From positions 1-33,071 of the forward strand of contig JANQIL010000167.1 in assembly GCA_028282245.1 (NCBI GenBank): a stretch of DNA of 33,071 nt. The letters are read 5' to 3'. Shown here piece after piece: positions 8,346-16,328 of the stretch. The position numbers and the translations under genes are program-made. The notes under the pieces were generated by a model. The model worked only from the letters and a program-made list of their open reading frames with translations, ran no database searches and had not been told where the DNA came from. The DNA is from Magnetospira sp. (lineage in GTDB: Bacteria > Pseudomonadota > Alphaproteobacteria > Rhodospirillales > Magnetospiraceae). The number at the start of each line of letters is the position of its first letter. Position 1 is the stretch's first letter.

Positions 8346-8960
8346 TCACCGTTGCGCCAGGGCCAGCTTGCCGGCCATCGCCAGCAGCGCCGCGCCGGCC
8401 GACCACCGGAACCACCGCGCGAAGCGACCGTTGCGCAGGAACAGCGACCGCAGGCGCTTCGCCCCGGCCACCAGACCGAGGGTGACGAGGGTCGCCACCG
8501 CCATGTGGACGCCCCCCAGGATCAGCATCTGCGGCAACGCCGATCCCGTCTCCGGGCGCAGGAACTGCGGCAGCAGGGCGATGAACAGCAGCGCCACCTT
8601 CGGGTTGGTGACGCTGACCATCGCCGCCTCGGCGACGATCCGCCAGCGGCGGATCGGTGGCAGCGGCGGACCGTCGGTTTTCAGGCCGTGGCGCAGGGTG
8701 CGCAGGGCGAGGGAGATCAGATACAGCACCCCGGCCACCTTCAGGATCGTGAACGCGGCCTCGGACGTCCGCACGATCAGGCTGACTCCGAGCGCCACGG
8801 CCACCGTGTGCACGGCAATCCCCATGGTGTTGCCGGCCACTGCGGCGAGTCCGGCCAGAGACCCCTGCATCACCGTGCGGCCGATCACGTAAATCCAGCT
8901 CGGCCCAGGGGTCAGGGCGATGATCAGGGACGCGGCGGCGAACGTGAGGACATCGGGCAT
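8346..8960 (-). CDS. LysE/RhtB family amino-acid exporter
   Basis: This is a 204-residue inner membrane protein with about six hydrophobic segments. It opens with the family signature LTFAAASLIIALTPGPSWIYVI, including the conserved TPGP. A mid-protein TNPKVALLFIALLPQF stretch matches the conserved NPKxxLFF element. Members export amino acids such as lysine, threonine or homoserine lactones; the substrate here cannot be assigned. It has its own short divergent region (8961-8994) with recX, too small for two separate conventional promoters. Confidence 0.92.
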   Translation of the reverse strand: MPDVLTFAAASLIIALTPGPSWIYVIGRTVMQGSLAGLAAVAGNTMGIAVHTVAVALGVSLIVRTSEAAFTILKVAGVLYLISLALRTLRHGLKTDGPPLPPIRRWRIVAEAAMVSVTNPKVALLFIALLPQFLRPETGSALPQMLILGGVHMAVATLVTLGLVAGAKRLRSLFLRNGRFARWFRWSAGAALLAMAGKLALAQR

Positions 8961-8994
8961 GACCCCGCAGTAGCAGATCGTTTAAGGTCGCGCC

Positions 8995-9531
8995 ATGACT
9001 CATCGCATCCCCAGGCTGGCGACCCCGGAGCGCCTGACGAAAGCCGCGCTCCACTATCTGGAACGCTTCGCCACCTCGCGCGACAACCTGCGGCGGGTGC
9101 TGATGCGCCGGGTCGTCACGTCGGCCCGCCTGCACGGGACCGATCCGGACGAGGGCGCGGGCGTAATCGAGGACCTTCTGGACAGGCTGGCCGCGCAGGG
9201 GCTGCTCGACGACGCGACTTACGCCGAGGGGCGGGTGGCGGCGCTGCGCCGGCGCGGCGCCTCGGAACGGCTGGTGCGTCTCAAGCTGAGGGGAAAAGGG
9301 GTCGAGGACGACCACATCGACGCGGCGCTCGGCCGCTGGGCCGAGGATACCGACGGCGACGATCCGGAATTCGCCGCCGCCCTCAACCTGGCCCGGCGCC
9401 GCCGGCTGGGGCCGTTTCGCGATCCCGACCGGCGGGCCGAGACCCGCGACAAGGACATGGCCGCCCTGGCCCGCGCCGGCTTCGATCCGGACGTGGCGCG
9501 ACGGGTGATCGAGACGGACCGGAGCACGTGA
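8995..9531 (+). CDS. recX: Regulatory protein RecX
   Basis: RecX binds RecA filaments and modulates recombination and SOS activity in the cytoplasm. The 178-residue protein has the family's helical three-repeat pattern: ALHYLERFATSRDNLRRVLMRR, then LLDRLAAQGLLDDATYAEGRVAALRRRGASERLVRLKLRGKGV, and a final AALARAGFDPDVARRVI. The LxxxGLLDDxxYAxxxV element is diagnostic. The gene is not next to recA in this window. It starts 34 nt from the divergent LysE-type gene. No LexA box was recognised in that gap. Confidence 0.93.
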   Translation: MTHRIPRLATPERLTKAALHYLERFATSRDNLRRVLMRRVVTSARLHGTDPDEGAGVIEDLLDRLAAQGLLDDATYAEGRVAALRRRGASERLVRLKLRGKGVEDDHIDAALGRWAEDTDGDDPEFAAALNLARRRRLGPFRDPDRRAETRDKDMAALARAGFDPDVARRVIETDRST

Positions 9532-9556
9532 ACCGTCGGGCGGGCGCGATCGCGTC

Positions 9557-9871
9557 CTACTTCTGCCGATACTCCCGCGTCTGCTCGCGGCCGTCCCAGA
9601 CCACCGGAATCTCCAGCCATTGCTGGATGAAGTTCCAGGACTGCCGATAGCCGTTGTGCGGCAGGGTGCAGGCCGAACAGTCCTTGCGGGTGACCCCGTT
9701 CTTGTCGGTGAACACCTCGTAGGGACCCGGACATTCGAAGGCGATCAGCGGGCAATAACAGAACAGGCAGTTGAACTCGCCGCGCACTCCCTCGTGGCAG
9801 GGCAGAAACGGGCAATCGGTGTTGGTGAACCCCTTGAAGCCCTCGTTGTCGGTGCTGTCCTTCGGTTGCAT
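9557..9871 (-). CDS. Cysteine-rich small domain protein (zf-like, PF04071 type)
   Basis: The 104-residue protein has eight cysteines in the order CPFLPC, CLFCYCP, ECPGP and DCSAC, followed by LPHNGY. This matches, to my recognition, the cysteine-rich small domain family often encoded beside cobalamin genes. The pattern suggests a metal or Fe-S site, not demonstrated. AAGGGA lies about 4 nt before the ATG at 9871. It is 16 nt downstream of the cobalamin adenosyltransferase gene and almost certainly co-transcribed, which supports a role in corrinoid or cobalt handling. The function of the family is not established. Confidence 0.8.
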   Translation of the reverse strand: MQPKDSTDNEGFKGFTNTDCPFLPCHEGVRGEFNCLFCYCPLIAFECPGPYEVFTDKNGVTRKDCSACTLPHNGYRQSWNFIQQWLEIPVVWDGREQTREYRQK

Positions 9872-9887
9872 GGTCCCTTACCGCCGT

Positions 9888-10469
9888 TTACTGGCCACGT
9901 TCCGGCACCCAGGCGACGTCGCCGGCGCCATTGTCGTTGAGGACCCGGCCGAGCAGGAACAGGTGATCGGACAGACGGTTGAGATAGCGCAGCACCTCCG
10001 GGGTCACCGGCTGCTCGGACGCCAGCGCCACCACCCGCCGCTCGGCCCGCCGGACCACCGTGCGGGCGCTGTGGCAATGGGCGGCGGCCAGAGTCCCGGC
10101 CGGGAGTATGAAATGAGTCAGCGGCGGCAGATCCCTCGCCATCGCCGCCATCTCGCGCTCCAGGCGCTCGGTCGGCTCGGCGGTCACCCGGGGGCTGGCT
10201 CCGGCGGCATCCGGCCGGTGCAGATCGCTTCCGACGTTGAACAGATCCCCCTGGATTCGGCCGAGCATCGCCGCCACGTCCGCGCGGTCGCCGACCCGGG
10301 CGCGCAGAACCCCGATCGCCGCGTTGGCCTCGTCCACCGTGCCGTGGGCCTCCACCCTGAGCGCGCTCTTCGACACCCTCAGGTTGCTGCCGAGGCTGGT
10401 TTCCCCGCCATCGCCGTCGCGGGTCACCAGGCCCAGTTCGAAATCGATGCCGTTTTCGCCATCCGCCAT
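9888..10469 (-). CDS. pduO: Cob(I)alamin adenosyltransferase, PduO type
   Basis: It transfers the adenosyl group of ATP to cob(I)alamin, making adenosylcobalamin, in the cytoplasm as a trimer. The ATP-binding N-terminal stretch TRDGDGGETSLGSNLRVSK corresponds to the family's T+TGDxGxTxL motif. The helical core carries RRAERRVV and the near-invariant NRLSDHLFLLGR. A GGAGGGAG ribosome-binding site precedes the ATG at 10469, giving 193 residues. It is co-directional with the cysteine-rich protein and diverges from bchE. The symbol is that of the family; cobO is used for an unrelated type. Confidence 0.93.
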   Translation of the reverse strand: MADGENGIDFELGLVTRDGDGGETSLGSNLRVSKSALRVEAHGTVDEANAAIGVLRARVGDRADVAAMLGRIQGDLFNVGSDLHRPDAAGASPRVTAEPTERLEREMAAMARDLPPLTHFILPAGTLAAAHCHSARTVVRRAERRVVALASEQPVTPEVLRYLNRLSDHLFLLGRVLNDNGAGDVAWVPERGQ

Positions 10470-10495
10470 GCCAGAACTCCCTCCGCGACCGCTTG

Positions 10496-10524
10496 GAGAT
10501 TGCGCCGTCGGAACATCCGGTCAA
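10496..10524 (-). promoter_or_regulatory. Weak candidate promoter for the adenosyltransferase operon
   Basis: On the minus strand TTGACC (10519-10524) is followed after 17 nt by AATCTC (10496-10501), about 26 nt before the ATG. The -35 is good and the -10 poor. Confidence 0.3.
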
Positions 10525-10581
10525 GAACAAACCGACGCGACAGTTTCATGAGATATGGGGAAGCGGGTTGGCTATGCAAGC

Positions 10582-10599
10582 TGTCAGCTTGAGCTAACA
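10582..10599. promoter_or_regulatory. PpsR/CrtJ-type operator candidate, TGT-N12-ACA
   Basis: TGT (10582-10584) and ACA (10597-10599) are separated by exactly 12 nt, the spacing recognised by the phototrophic repressor PpsR/CrtJ. A perfect palindrome CAAGCT-GTC-AGCTTG (10577-10591) overlaps it, and CACCCGTGGGTG (10598-10609) follows. The site is upstream of bchE, a classic target gene class for this regulator. The motif is short and could occur by chance, and no second copy was found nearby. Confidence 0.4.
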
Positions 10600-10618
10600 C
10601 CCGTGGGTGACCGTTTGG

Positions 10619-10648
10619 TTGACACATTGTAGCCAGCCGAAGTAGCTT
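10619..10648 (+). promoter_or_regulatory. Candidate bchE promoter
   Basis: A perfect TTGACA (10619-10624) is followed after 18 nt by TAGCTT (10643-10648). This leaves a leader of about 80 nt before the bchE ATG. The -10 is weak, as expected for an activated or repressed promoter. The TGT-N12-ACA site lies about 20 nt upstream. Confidence 0.4.
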
Positions 10649-10729
10649 GCCTAGGCGCATCAGAAAACCGCCCGTTGGAAGAGCAATCCGCCCGTGGCTC
10701 GATGGGCGCCGATTTTACGGAGGCTGTCA

Positions 10730-12526
10730 ATGCGGATCGTCCTGGTCCAGCCAAACTACCATTCCGGTGGCGCCGAGGTCGCCGGCAACTGGTCGCCCGC
10801 CTGGGTCGCCTATCTGGCCGGCTATCTGAAAGCGCGCGGATACGACGACATCCGCTTCATCGACGCGATGACCGACGAACTGACCGAGGAGCAACTCCGC
10901 GAGCAGCTCGTCGCCGCCAAGCCGGACATCGTCGGCACCACCGCCAACACCCCGGCCATCTACCGGGCCGAGCGGGTGCTTCAGATCGCCAAGGAGATCG
11001 ATCCGGACGTGGTCACCGTGCTGGGCGGCATCCACGGCACGTTCATGTATCAGCAGGTGCTCTACGAGGCGCCGTGGATCGACGCCGTGGTGCGCGGCGA
11101 GGGCGAGGTGATCTTCTACAATCTGGTGCGCGCGGTGGCCGAGGGCACGTGGCCGGACGCGCGCGGACAGGTCAAGGGCATCGCCTATGGCGAGGGATCG
11201 AAAATCCTCGCCACCCAGGCCGAGCCGCCGATCCACGATGTCGACGACATCGTCGCCGACTGGAGCGTCCTGGAGTGGGATAAGTACATTTACATTCCCA
11301 TGAACACCCGGGTCGCCACCCCCAACATGGCGCGCGGCTGCCCGTTCACCTGCTCGTTCTGTTCGCAATGGAAATTCTGGCGCGATTACCGCGTCCGCGA
11401 CCCCAAGGCGGTGGTCGACGAGATCGAGGTCCTGGTCCGCGAGCACAAGGTCGGTTTCTTCATTCTCGCCGACGAGGAACCGACCATCAACAAGAAGGCC
11501 TTCGTCGCCTTCTGCCAGGAGCTCAAGGACCGCAAGCTGCCGGTGCTGTGGGGCATCAATACCCGGGTGACCGACGTCCTGCGCGACGAGGACCTGCTGC
11601 CGTTCTACCGCGAGGCCGGTCTCGTCCACATCTCGCTCGGCACCGAGGCGGCGGCGCAGCTCAACCTCGACCTGTTCCACAAGGAGACCACGATCGGCGA
11701 GAACAAGAAGGCGATCGACCTCCTGCGCGCCAACGGCATCGTCACCGAGGCGCAGTTCATCGTCGGCCTGGAGAACGAGACCGTCGAGACCCTCGAAGAA
11801 ACCTACCAGATGTGCAACGACTGGAACCCGGACATGGCCAACTGGTCCATGTTCACGCCGTGGCCGTTCTCCGACCTGTATCGGGAGATGGGCGACAAGG
11901 TCGAGGTGTTCGATTTCGAGAAGTACAACTTCGTCACCCCGATCATGAAGCCGAAGGCCATGGACCGGGTGCAGCTTCTCGACCGGGTGATGGCCAACTA
12001 CCGCCGCTTCTACATGAAGAAGGCGCTGTGGGGCTACCTGTTCGTGCGCGGCGATCCGGTGCGCCGCTCCTACCTGCTGGGCTGTCTGAAGGCGTTCCTG
12101 CTGTCGGCCATGAAGCGCCGCTTCTACGACCTCGGCCGGGCCGGCTACTGGGGACCGCAGGCGCTCAAGAAGGTGTCGTTCAAGTTCGACAGCTCGCGCA
12201 AGCTGGAGAAGGCGCCGGAGGACATCGAGACCGATTCCTGGAAGGCGGCGCCGGCCCGCAAGAAGGAAGAGATCGAGGCCGGCATCAAGGCCTATCTGGA
12301 AAGCGGCCAGAGCGCCACCCAGAGCGCCTCCAAAGTGATGGCCTGCGGCGGCGGCAACCAGCAGATGGCCGAGGAGGACATGGCGGCCACCATGCTCGCC
12401 TGCGGCGGCACCGACCGCCAGTTGACCGAGCACGAGATGACGGCGGCCATGAAGCCTTGCGCCAGCGCCGACGCCGAGGAAGTGGAAGAGGCCATCAAGG
12501 CGCGGGCCCACACGGCGGCCCAGTAA
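10730..12526 (+). CDS. bchE: Anaerobic Mg-protoporphyrin IX monomethyl ester oxidative cyclase
   Basis: BchE forms the isocyclic ring of bacteriochlorophyll using water-derived oxygen under anoxia. It is a radical SAM enzyme that also needs cobalamin. The N-terminal part ([19 protein letters not shown], then [18 protein letters not shown]) is the B12-binding-like domain. The [4Fe-4S] motif is C204, C208 and C211 in [14 protein letters not shown]. The following [34 protein letters not shown] and [14 protein letters not shown] stretches are strongly BchE-like. GGAGG lies about 6 nt before the ATG at 10730, which rules out the longer frame from 10694. Length is 598 residues. Residues 536-592 form an unusual tail of three 19-residue units with cysteines at 539, 558 and 577. 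It is flanked by cobalamin genes, and a hairpin terminator follows. Confidence 0.96.
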   Translation: MRIVLVQPNYHSGGAEVAGNWSPAWVAYLAGYLKARGYDDIRFIDAMTDELTEEQLREQLVAAKPDIVGTTANTPAIYRAERVLQIAKEIDPDVVTVLGGIHGTFMYQQVLYEAPWIDAVVRGEGEVIFYNLVRAVAEGTWPDARGQVKGIAYGEGSKILATQAEPPIHDVDDIVADWSVLEWDKYIYIPMNTRVATPNMARGCPFTCSFCSQWKFWRDYRVRDPKAVVDEIEVLVREHKVGFFILADEEPTINKKAFVAFCQELKDRKLPVLWGINTRVTDVLRDEDLLPFYREAGLVHISLGTEAAAQLNLDLFHKETTIGENKKAIDLLRANGIVTEAQFIVGLENETVETLEETYQMCNDWNPDMANWSMFTPWPFSDLYREMGDKVEVFDFEKYNFVTPIMKPKAMDRVQLLDRVMANYRRFYMKKALWGYLFVRGDPVRRSYLLGCLKAFLLSAMKRRFYDLGRAGYWGPQALKKVSFKFDSSRKLEKAPEDIETDSWKAAPARKKEEIEAGIKAYLESGQSATQSASKVMACGGGNQQMAEEDMAATMLACGGTDRQLTEHEMTAAMKPCASADAEEVEEAIKARAHTAAQ

Positions 12527-12553
12527 CATCGCCCATCGCGCGCATGCCTTTCC

Positions 12554-12587
12554 CGGGGAACCACCGAAGGACGGTGGTTCCCCGTTT
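12554..12587 (+). terminator. Hairpin terminator after bchE
   Basis: A perfect 13-bp stem (12554-12566 with 12572-12584) surrounds the 5-nt loop AAGGA and is followed by TTT. It starts 27 nt after the bchE stop and should separate bchE from cobQ transcription, at least partly. The T tract is short. Confidence 0.75.
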
Positions 12588-12641
12588 CGCTTGGCATCAC
12601 CGCCCGCCACCCCCTGAACGGAAGCAAGAAAGACACCCCCG

Positions 12642-14201
12642 ATGGCGGAGTCCGAGTTCCAGATCGACTACACCCCCAAGGCGACCGGGCCGCGCCGTGC
12701 CCGGGTTCTGATGTTGCAGGGCACCAGTTCCGATGTCGGCAAGAGCATGTTGGTGGCCGGGCTGTGCCGCGCCTACACCCGGCGCGGCCTCGTGGTGCGG
12801 CCGTTCAAGGCCCAGAACATGAGCAACAACGCCGCCGTGGCAATCGACCCGGACGCCCCGCCGGCCGCCGACGGAACCCCGGCGAAGGGCGAGATCGGCC
12901 GCGCCCAGGCCCTCCAGGCGCGGGCCTGCGGCGTGCCGCCGTCGATCGACATGAATCCCGTGTTGCTCAAGCCGCAGACCGAGATCGGCGCCCAGGTGGT
13001 GCTGCGCGGCAAGGTGCTCGGCAACTGCCCGGCTCGCACCTACCACCGGATGCGCCATGCCCTGATGCCGGCGGTGCTCGACAGCCTGGAGCGGCTGTGC
13101 CGGGAGGCGGACCTGGTGCTGGTCGAGGGCGCCGGCAGCGGCGCCGAGATTTATCTGCGGGACTCCGACATCACCAACATGCGCCTCGCCGAGGCGGCCG
13201 ACCTGCCGGTGGCGTTCGTGTCCGACATCGATCGCGGCGGCACCATGGGCGCCATCGTCGGCAGTCACGACCTGCTGGACGCGCGCGACCGGGCGCGGGT
13301 GGTCGGCTACCTGATCAACAAGTTCCGGGGTGATTTCTCGCTGTTCGAGCCGGCGGTCAAGGTGATGACCGAGCGCACCGGCTGGCCGTTCCTGGGGGTG
13401 ATCCGCTGGTTCGCCGCCGCCGGAGCCCTGCCGGCCGAGGATTCGCTGGCCCTCGAACGGCCGGCCGAACCGGGCCTGGGCGGTCTCAATGTGGCGGTGC
13501 CGCGCCTCGTGCGGGTGGCCAATTTCGACGATCTGGACCCGCTGGCCGCCGAGCCGGGAGTCAATCTCCGCTGGGTGCAGCCGGGCAATCCGATCCCGGC
13601 CGACACCGACGTGGTGGTGCTGCCCGGGTCCAAGGCGACGCGCACCGAACTGGACCTGCTGCGCCGCGAGGGCTGGGACGTGGACATCAAGGCCCATGTG
13701 CGGCGCGGTGGCCGGGTGATCGGCCTGTGCGCCGGATTCCAGATGCTGGGCCGGGTATTGCGCGACCCGCGGGGAATCGAGGGGCCACCGGGCGAGACGC
13801 CGGGACTCGGCCTGCTGGACGTGGAGACCGAGATCTCGACCGAGAAGCGCCTGGTCGACATCGACGTCACCGAGACGACGAGCGGCTGCCGGGTCACCGG
13901 CTACGAGATGCACATGGGCCGCACCACCGGTCCCGGGCTCGACCGCCCGTGGCTGCGTCTGCGCGCCGAAGACGGGACGGAGCGGCCGGAGGGCGCGATG
14001 TCGTCGGACAAACGGGTGATGGGGGCCTATCTGCACGGGCTGTTCGGGTCGGACGCCTTCCGCGCCCATTGGCTGACCACGGTCGGCGCGGCGGCGGCCG
14101 GGCTGGACTACGAGGCACGGGTCGAGCGGACGCTCGACGACCTGGCCGACCACTGCGAGGAGAACCTGAACCTGGACGCCCTGCTGGCCCTGGCGCGCTG
14201 A
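12642..14201 (+). CDS. cobQ: Cobyric acid synthase
   Basis: This enzyme amidates side chains b, d, e and g of adenosylcobyrinic acid diamide, with glutamine as nitrogen donor and ATP, in cobalamin synthesis. The N-terminal P-loop-like domain starts with LQGTSSDVGKSMLVAGL and contains the family elements KAQNMSNNA and EGAGSGAEIYL. The C-terminal glutamine amidotransferase domain has the nucleophile C363 in GLCAGFQMLGR and H465 in GAYLHGLF. At 519 residues it is full length. It follows bchE after a hairpin terminator, so it may rely on read-through or on an unrecognised promoter in the 54 nt after the hairpin. The substrate supply depends on adenosyltransferase activity, which the divergent pduO could provide. 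Confidence 0.96.
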   Translation: MAESEFQIDYTPKATGPRRARVLMLQGTSSDVGKSMLVAGLCRAYTRRGLVVRPFKAQNMSNNAAVAIDPDAPPAADGTPAKGEIGRAQALQARACGVPPSIDMNPVLLKPQTEIGAQVVLRGKVLGNCPARTYHRMRHALMPAVLDSLERLCREADLVLVEGAGSGAEIYLRDSDITNMRLAEAADLPVAFVSDIDRGGTMGAIVGSHDLLDARDRARVVGYLINKFRGDFSLFEPAVKVMTERTGWPFLGVIRWFAAAGALPAEDSLALERPAEPGLGGLNVAVPRLVRVANFDDLDPLAAEPGVNLRWVQPGNPIPADTDVVVLPGSKATRTELDLLRREGWDVDIKAHVRRGGRVIGLCAGFQMLGRVLRDPRGIEGPPGETPGLGLLDVETEISTEKRLVDIDVTETTSGCRVTGYEMHMGRTTGPGLDRPWLRLRAEDGTERPEGAMSSDKRVMGAYLHGLFGSDAFRAHWLTTVGAAAAGLDYEARVERTLDDLADHCEENLNLDALLALAR

Positions 14202-14205
14202 TCCC

Positions 14206-14748
14206 CTACTCCGAGATGTTCGGCGGGTCCAGATCCTCGTCCCAGCCCTCTTCCGGCGGGCATAATTTGTCGATCCATTCCTCCAGCAAGGCGACGTGTT
14301 CCGCCTCCTCCTCCGCGAACTCGCGGGCCAGGGCGCAGACATCCTCGTTGGTCGATGACGAGGCGACCCCGGCGTAGAACCCGTGCGCGTTGGATTCCGC
14401 CCGGTGGGCGATCATCATCGCGTGGTAGGGGGTCATCAGGTAGTGGGCGTTTTGCATGTCCGCCGATTCCGGCGACTCCTCGGTGCCCCATTTGTAATCC
14501 CAGGGCGCGATCTTCGGCAGGTCGCGCCCGGCCGCCCGCTCGGTCATCTCGGCGGCGTGCTTGCGTCCGTAACCGGCAAGCCGACGCAACAGATCGGCGG
14601 TCTCCGGGTTGTTATGGGTTTCCATGGCATCGGCGATTTCCTCGTACCGCTCCACGGCCTCCATTTCGAGGGCGATGGAATGGGCGAGCATTTCCTCGAC
14701 GCTGTCGATGGCGTGCCCGCTTTGCGGGCCTTGTGTGTCCGTGCTCAA
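14206..14748 (-). CDS. Ferritin-like / rubrerythrin-type diiron protein
   Basis: The start chosen is TTG at 14748, because GGAG lies about 8 nt upstream and the acidic leader (STDTQGPQSG) precedes the conserved fold. The four-helix pattern is visible in ALEMEAVERYEEIADAM, YGRKHAAEMTERA, MIAHRAESNAHGFYAGVA and AREFAEEEAEHVALLEEWI, with the Glu and ExxH ligands of a diiron centre. Such proteins store iron or reduce peroxide. There is no C-terminal rubredoxin domain with CxxC pairs, so it is not a full rubrerythrin. 180 residues. It is 59 nt downstream of the DsbA-like gene and converges on cobQ with 4 nt between stops. Confidence 0.8.
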   Translation of the reverse strand: MSTDTQGPQSGHAIDSVEEMLAHSIALEMEAVERYEEIADAMETHNNPETADLLRRLAGYGRKHAAEMTERAAGRDLPKIAPWDYKWGTEESPESADMQNAHYLMTPYHAMMIAHRAESNAHGFYAGVASSSTNEDVCALAREFAEEEAEHVALLEEWIDKLCPPEEGWDEDLDPPNISE

Positions 14749-14807
14749 GGGCTGATCTCCGGCTCGATGATCCGACGCGCGGAGTCTAGCCGGTTGCCGG
14801 TGTCCTG

Positions 14808-15572
14808 TCAGCCTCGCGCTTCGCGAGCCGCCGCGACAAGGGCCTCCAGGCGATCGCGGCCGACCGCGCCGGGAACCAGCTCGCCGCCGATCAGGAAGGC
14901 CGGCGTTCCACGGATACCCAGCATTTCGGCCATTTGCCGGTTGCGGCTCAACTCGCGGTCGACGACCTCCGACCGCATCGCCGCCTCGACCTCGTCCGCG
15001 TCCAGGCCCAGATCGCCCAGCGTCTTCATCACCCGCTGGTCGTCGAGGCCACCGCGCAGGCCCATCAGGGCGGCGTGGACATCGAGATATTTGGCCGGAT
15101 CGAGCGACCAGACGGCGAGCGCCGCGCGAGCCGCCGTGACCGACGACCTGCCCAGAACCGGCAGCTCCTTGAGCACGTAGCGGATATTGCCGTCGGCCTT
15201 GAGCACGGCCAACGCTTCGGGCAGAACCTGCTTGCAGTAGCCGCAGTTGTAGTCGGAGAACTCGACCACCGTGACATCGCCGTCCGGATTGCCGATGACC
15301 GGCGAGTCCGGGTTGCCGGTCAGCATATCGCCCAGCGCCTCGACGGCCGCCCTGCGGTGCGCCTTCTGGACTTCCTCCTGGCGGGCCTCCATGGCCTGCA
15401 ACGCCTCGACGATCAACTCCGGATTGTTCATCAGGTAGTCGCGCAGGACGCCTTCCACGGCCCTCTTCTGCGACTCGGTAAGGGCATCGTCGGCGGCATG
15501 GACGGCGGCCCCGGCGGGCAGGAGCAGAGTCGCGGCCAGCAGCGGCGGGGCCAGAAACTTGAAAATGCGCAT
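14808..15572 (-). CDS. DsbA-family thiol-disulfide oxidoreductase (Com1/ScsC-like), periplasmic
   Basis: The first 26 residues form a signal peptide (RIFKFLAPPLLAATLLLPAG, cleaved near VHA-AD). A helical stretch of about 70 residues follows, containing LRDYLMNNPELIVEAL, the typical N-terminal extension of the Com1/ScsC group that can mediate oligomerisation. The thioredoxin fold has the active site C110-G-Y-C113 in FSDYNCGYCK and the cis-proline region RGTPAFLIGG. It probably forms, isomerises or protects disulfides of exported proteins. GAGGA precedes the ATG by 7 nt. No partner DsbB/DsbD is in the window. 254 residues. Confidence 0.92.
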   Translation of the reverse strand: MRIFKFLAPPLLAATLLLPAGAAVHAADDALTESQKRAVEGVLRDYLMNNPELIVEALQAMEARQEEVQKAHRRAAVEALGDMLTGNPDSPVIGNPDGDVTVVEFSDYNCGYCKQVLPEALAVLKADGNIRYVLKELPVLGRSSVTAARAALAVWSLDPAKYLDVHAALMGLRGGLDDQRVMKTLGDLGLDADEVEAAMRSEVVDRELSRNRQMAEMLGIRGTPAFLIGGELVPGAVGRDRLEALVAAAREARG

Positions 15573-15674
15573 GAACGTCCTCGCGGCTCGAAGGTCTCAA
15601 AATCCGCCCGCATCTTGATCGGCGACGGCGGTTGGCTCAAGGACCATGTGCGGCGGTGACGAAGATGTGACCCA

Positions 15675-16328
15675 TCATCGGCTCAGCGTCACCCCGGACA
15701 GCAGCACCGGCGGAGCGCCGCCCGCTCGTCCGGGCGCCGCGATGCCGATGAAGGCGACGCGCGCCAGATCGATGGCGTCGGTCGGCCAGCGAGTCCGGTA
15801 CAGGGCCGCCAGGTCAGCCGATTCCCGAACCCAGCCGCCGCCGGAAGGTCCGCCCGGACCGGACGGCCAATCGATCACCAGCAGCCGGTCGTGCGGCGGC
15901 AGATGGAGCCCGCCCAGGCGGCCGTCGCCGCGTGCCGCGCCACGGCGTCCCTCGCCGCGCAGACCGACCATCAGGCGCGGTCCCGGTGACGCGTTGTCCG
16001 AAGTCCTGAAGCGGAACCAGTCGAGGAACGGGGTGGCCAGAAGGTTGGCGTCGACCGGCCGCAGCAGGGCATAGGGCGCCCCGGCGATGGCGGCGCCGAG
16101 CGCCGGCACCCCCTGATGGCGGGTCACCGCGAGGCCGCGTCGAGCCGCCGCCCGGTCGCCGAGCAGAATCCAGCCGCCGGGCGGCGCCGTCGGATCGAAC
16201 ATCAGGCTGGGACCGATCACGTCCAGGCGCCCCCCCAACGGCGCCGCCGGAGGCGGCGATGGCAACGGCGCGGCGCAGGCCGTGGCGGCGCACAGGATCA
16301 GTGCGAACAGGCGCCGACCGACGCTCAC
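15675..16328 (-). CDS. Exported protein of unknown function (possibly DUF3047-like)
   Basis: The chosen start is a GTG at 16328 overlapping the M48 gene stop as GTGA. This puts a hydrophobic signal (RRLFALILCAATACAAP) directly at the N-terminus; longer readings add a low-complexity shadow. The C before AAPLP could be a poor lipobox, but signal peptidase I cleavage is as likely. The mature part contains FLDWFRFRTSD, RLLVIDWPSG and WVRESADLAALYRTRWP, a layout reminiscent of DUF3047 proteins. I hold that assignment loosely. 217 residues. Translational coupling to the M48 protease suggests a linked periplasmic role. Confidence 0.6.
   Translation of the reverse strand: MSVGRRLFALILCAATACAAPLPSPPPAAPLGGRLDVIGPSLMFDPTAPPGGWILLGDRAAARRGLAVTRHQGVPALGAAIAGAPYALLRPVDANLLATPFLDWFRFRTSDNASPGPRLMVGLRGEGRRGAARGDGRLGGLHLPPHDRLLVIDWPSGPGGPSGGGWVRESADLAALYRTRWPTDAIDLARVAFIGIAAPGRAGGAPPVLLSGVTLSR

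Noticed and set aside
10470-10729. Cobalamin riboswitch before bchE or pduO
   Set aside because: I could not find the conserved B12-box-like sequence or a matching fold. Only palindromes and promoter-like motifs are visible.
10727-12610. A 627-codon minus-strand frame opposite bchE
   Set aside because: Histidine- and leucine-rich antisense composition without family features. The bchE strand is unambiguous.
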